The notes beneath the pieces are model-generated. The model was given only the letters and a program-made list of their open reading frames with translations. It had not been told where the DNA came from and made no database searches. A DNA stretch of 7,400 bases from Candidatus Bathyarchaeota archaeon (GTDB lineage: Archaea; Thermoproteota; Bathyarchaeia; 40CM-2-53-6; FEN-987): the NCBI GenBank assembly GCA_003152955.1, contig PMBQ01000229.1:11008-18407 (forward strand), in the 5' to 3' direction. A program made the position numbers and the translations under genes. The first letter of the stretch is position 1, and each line of letters starts with the position of its first letter. Positions 5,272 to 7,400 of this stretch are shown in pieces.

Positions 5272-5838
5272 TCACGACCTATTGAGTAGGCTTCTGATGA
5301 TTCTGAAAGTCAATCCCCAGATCACGCGGCCATCAAGAACATACGAATCAACATCAAGTGTGCCGGCCTCAACATGAACCTCACTCCTAGTGGACCTAAT
5401 CTTCGAGAGTTTCTCTAATGGAGCCCAGAAGGTCTCCGCGACCTCATCGTTCAACCGAACTACCACATCACTGTTTAGCTGGAACACGAACGGAGCCACA
5501 AGAACCCTGCGAGTTTGCGAATACATGAGCGGCAAAACCCCAAGCGCCACATGCCGACACAGTTCGATCCCCACCTCTTCCGAGGCTTCTCGAATAGCTG
5601 TTTCCAAAAGAGTCCGATCGCTTGGTGACTTATGACCACCTGGGAAAGCGATTTGGCCCGACCAAGGATCTCCCACCCGCTCCTGTCTCCTCATCAACAG
5701 AATAGAATCGCTGTCTCGACGAATGTCAATAATTATCGCAACAGCTGCAACCGGCTCACTTGACTTATCAGATCCCTGTACTGAACCCGTAGGATTGAGC
5801 CGTTGCTTCAGCGATTCAATACCAAATCTGCTGATCAC
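5272..5838 (-). CDS. Nudix hydrolase, CoA pyrophosphatase type
   Basis: A 188-residue soluble Nudix protein. The core begins near residue 30 (VAAVAIIID, SILLMRRQER). The signature region is WSGQIAFPGGHKSPSD (59-74) followed by LLETAIREASEEVGIEL (77-93), with metal-binding E84, E87 and E88 in REASEEVG. The FPGGxxxPxDxxLxxTAxREAxEEVG arrangement, with SGQIAF just before it, is that of the CoA pyrophosphatase (NudL/Pcd1) group, which splits CoA or oxidised CoA to 3',5'-ADP and phosphopantetheine. Other nucleoside diphosphate derivatives remain possible. The rest (VLVAPFVFQL, EVAETFWAPLEKL) is the usual Nudix C-terminal part with the substrate-side strand and helix. The start is GTG at 5838, with no evident Shine-Dalgarno. 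It diverges from the M20 hydrolase, sharing 125 bases. The length is normal for the family. Confidence 0.9.
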   Translation of the reverse strand: MISRFGIESLKQRLNPTGSVQGSDKSSEPVAAVAIIIDIRRDSDSILLMRRQERVGDPWSGQIAFPGGHKSPSDRTLLETAIREASEEVGIELCRHVALGVLPLMYSQTRRVLVAPFVFQLNSDVVVRLNDEVAETFWAPLEKLSKIRSTRSEVHVEAGTLDVDSYVLDGRVIWGLTFRIIRSLLNRS

Positions 5839-5921
5839 AGGAATTCACTTTGAATCGTTACGCCAAATTTGCTCTTCATTCAATACATATGTGCATCGCG
5901 TCCCACTGCTCCCTAGTCAAG

Positions 5922-5930
5922 TTTTATTTC
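5922..5930 (+). promoter_or_regulatory. TATA-like element before the M20 hydrolase gene
   Basis: TTTTATTTC ends 33 bases before the GTG at 5964. This is the best T/A-rich candidate in the 125-base divergent region and its spacing fits an archaeal TATA box with a leader of under ten bases. Position and composition are the only support. Confidence 0.35.
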
Positions 5931-5963
5931 GCAGTATAGAAGACGATTCACCATTAGACAATA

Positions 5964-7205
5964 GTGAAGGGCGGTTGTGATTTGTCGAGTTTGGATGATG
6001 GCTTGAGGTTGATCGACCATTACCGTGAAGATATTGTGCGATTCATGGTTGAGATGCTGAAGATCATAGCGGTCAATCCGGATGGCGGTGGAAAGGGAGA
6101 GTACGAACGTGCCCTTTTCATACAGAAATGGCTGGAGAATTTGGGATGCAAGGTAACGAGATATGACGTTCCTGACAATCGCGTCCCAGAGGGCGTCCGC
6201 GTTAACCTAACTTCTATCATTGAGGGGGAGGATGCAAGTCGCACTCTTTGGCTTGCGTCACACTTGGACACGGTCCCCGAGGGTGCCCGTGAACTTTGGG
6301 CGACGGACCCATACGACCCCGTTGTCAAGGACGGGAAGATCTTCGCTAGAGGTTCGGAAGACAACGGCCAAGCCGTCGCATCCACACTCTTTGCTTTCAA
6401 AGTCTTGAAGGAACTTGGGATAAAGCCGCGTATGAGTATCGCCCTCGCATTCGTGTCGGATGAAGAGACCGGGAGTAAGTACGGGGTCATCCCGCTTCTT
6501 GAGAAAGACGTCTTCAAGGCCAGAGATTTGGCTCTGGTGCCCGATACGGGTTGCTCTGATGGTTCAGAGATCGAGATTGCGGAAAAGAGCATTCTTTGGT
6601 TGAAGATCACAACGAAGGGCAAGCAGGTCCATGGGAGCCTGCCGCAGAAGGGGTTGAACGCTAATAGAGTGGGGATGAGGATGGCTCTAGAAATTGATGG
6701 ACTGCTGCACAGGAAGTATTCGGCAACCGACACACTCTTTGAACCTCCACCTTCCACATTCGAACCCACAAAGCACGAGTTGAATGTTGAAAACGTCAAC
6801 ACAGTTCCGGGGCTTGACGTTCAATATTTTGACTGCAGAGTTCTTCCTCGATATTCGCTCACAGAAGTCATGAAGGACTTCGAGAGCGTCAAATCAGAAC
6901 TGGAGAAAGAAACTGGAGCAAAGATCGAGCTCACGCCAATCCAATTCGAGCAGAACACCGCTCCCACCGCTACCGACAGCGAGGTGGTTTACAGAGTGAA
7001 AACTGCGCTCAAGAAACTCCGAGGTTTAGATGCAAGACCGGTCGGGATCGGAGGCGGAACGGTTGGACTATACTTCAGACGTAAAGGCATTGACACAGCC
7101 GTTTGGTCTACAGTGGACGACATGGCACACCAACCCAATGAATACTGCAAGATCGACAATATCGTCAACGACGCCAAAGTTTTCGTACACGTTGCTCTGA
7201 GTTGA
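5964..7205 (+). CDS. M20 family zinc metallo-hydrolase (ArgE/DapE/carboxypeptidase G2-like)
   Basis: A 413-residue co-catalytic zinc amidohydrolase/peptidase of a size usual for the family. Visible active-site elements: SHLDTVPEG with H100 and D102, SEDNGQA with bridging D133, DEETG with catalytic base E167 and zinc ligand E168, VPDTG with D194, and MAHQPNEY with H389. The inserted dimerisation domain (about 205-325) includes HGSLPQKGLNANR (223-235), and a GIGGGTVG segment (361-368) lies before the last ligand. Relatives remove acyl groups in arginine or lysine synthesis (ArgE, DapE) or trim peptides; with no amino-acid biosynthesis operon here I cannot choose. GTG 5964 is the first in-frame start near the candidate promoter; TTG 5982 and 5991 are alternatives that lose only non-conserved residues. 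No Shine-Dalgarno is seen at GTG 5964, as expected for a very short leader. It diverges from the Nudix gene. Confidence 0.93.
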   Translation: MKGGCDLSSLDDGLRLIDHYREDIVRFMVEMLKIIAVNPDGGGKGEYERALFIQKWLENLGCKVTRYDVPDNRVPEGVRVNLTSIIEGEDASRTLWLASHLDTVPEGARELWATDPYDPVVKDGKIFARGSEDNGQAVASTLFAFKVLKELGIKPRMSIALAFVSDEETGSKYGVIPLLEKDVFKARDLALVPDTGCSDGSEIEIAEKSILWLKITTKGKQVHGSLPQKGLNANRVGMRMALEIDGLLHRKYSATDTLFEPPPSTFEPTKHELNVENVNTVPGLDVQYFDCRVLPRYSLTEVMKDFESVKSELEKETGAKIELTPIQFEQNTAPTATDSEVVYRVKTALKKLRGLDARPVGIGGGTVGLYFRRKGIDTAVWSTVDDMAHQPNEYCKIDNIVNDAKVFVHVALS

Positions 7206-7287
7206 GATGGATTATTTGCTGCCAAAGACGTAAACGAGAGCATTTTGTGCACTGACGCAAGCCAACGATTGGGGGAAGCGATCGAGT
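7206..7287. other. Short convergent spacer
   Basis: 82 bases between the M20 stop and the stop of the minus-strand membrane protein. I see no hairpin, no T-run strong enough to call a terminator, and no ORF. Confidence 0.4.
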
Positions 7288-7400
7288 TTATGCGAAAGCC
7301 ATCAATGCGAGACCAGTGATCATTAGCCCAGCACCTAAGACTCGCACAGAGCCGAACCCCTCTTTCAACATTAGCGCGCCAGACATTGCCCCGATTACCA
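7288..7400 (-). CDS. C-terminal end of a probable EamA/DMT-family transporter (start beyond window)
   Basis: The last 36 codons of a minus-strand gene that enters from the right edge and stops with TAA at 7288-7290. The visible residues, VIGAMSGALMLKEGFG followed by SVRVLGAGLMITGLALMAFA, match the final two helices of drug/metabolite transporter (EamA-type) proteins. In that family a helix ending in LKE and a short turn lead into a last helix of the form VLGAGLMITGL and the chain ends at once. Substrate cannot be judged from this piece. The call rests on one helix-turn-helix pattern, so another multi-helix membrane protein is possible. Confidence 0.65.
   Translation of the reverse strand, partial: VIGAMSGALMLKEGFGSVRVLGAGLMITGLALMAFA

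Noticed and set aside
6020..6802. Long minus-strand open frame of 260 codons
   Set aside because: It is antisense to the M20 hydrolase active-site region, rich in Ser/Pro/Arg, and has no domain. The M20 frame explains the sequence fully.
1..7400. CRISPR array, insertion sequence, prophage, toxin-antitoxin or defence system
   Set aside because: No regularly spaced direct repeats, terminal inverted repeats with a transposase, integrase or tRNA attachment site, or toxin, nuclease or defence domains are visible. The gene content is ordinary metabolism and transcription.

Overview
The window looks like an ordinary stretch of an archaeal chromosome. The clearest lineage marker is a transcription factor S (TFS/TFIIS-type) gene. 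A small zinc-ribbon membrane protein that opens MVYCVNCG, mostly single-gene transcription units with short leaders, and frequent TTG/GTG starts agree with this. Base composition is close to balanced. I infer a mesophilic or moderately thermophilic Thermoproteota-like lineage (Bathyarchaeia/Nitrososphaeria neighbourhood), but the sequence alone does not fix the phylum.

Layout from left to right. (1) 1-884, minus: a class I/II PLP aminotransferase cut by the window edge. (2) 954-1115, minus: the first ~50 residues of a thiolase followed by a stop, which I read as a gene relic, then ~260 bases with no gene I can support. (3) 1378-1842 (minus, four-TM membrane protein) and 2008-2307 (plus, zinc-ribbon plus two-TM protein) diverge from a shared upstream region with a perfect 17-base palindrome near its centre. 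(4) 2439-3053, minus: a free-standing class I glutamine amidotransferase. It diverges from (5) 3203-4177, plus: a threonine/serine dehydratase-family PLP enzyme, followed by (6) 4221-4547, plus: a TFS-like protein whose C-terminal ribbon lacks the acidic DE dipeptide. (7) 4579-4932, minus: a stand-alone PAS-domain protein. (8) 4945-5271: a gene-poor stretch with, at best, traces of a broken small ORF. (9) 5272-5838, minus: a CoA-pyrophosphatase-type Nudix hydrolase, divergent from (10) 5964-7205, plus: an M20 zinc metallo-hydrolase. (11) 7288-7400, minus: the C-terminal end of a probable EamA/DMT-type transporter.

The genes mostly do not form one pathway. Several concern amino-acid and nitrogen chemistry (aminotransferase, dehydratase, M20 amidohydrolase, glutamine amidotransferase), but they sit in separate, often opposing units. 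I see no CRISPR array, insertion sequence, rRNA, tRNA, toxin-antitoxin pair or defence system. The points most worth a second look are the TFS variant without its catalytic dipeptide, the palindrome between the two divergent membrane-protein genes with a partial copy in front of the TFS gene, and the thiolase relic.
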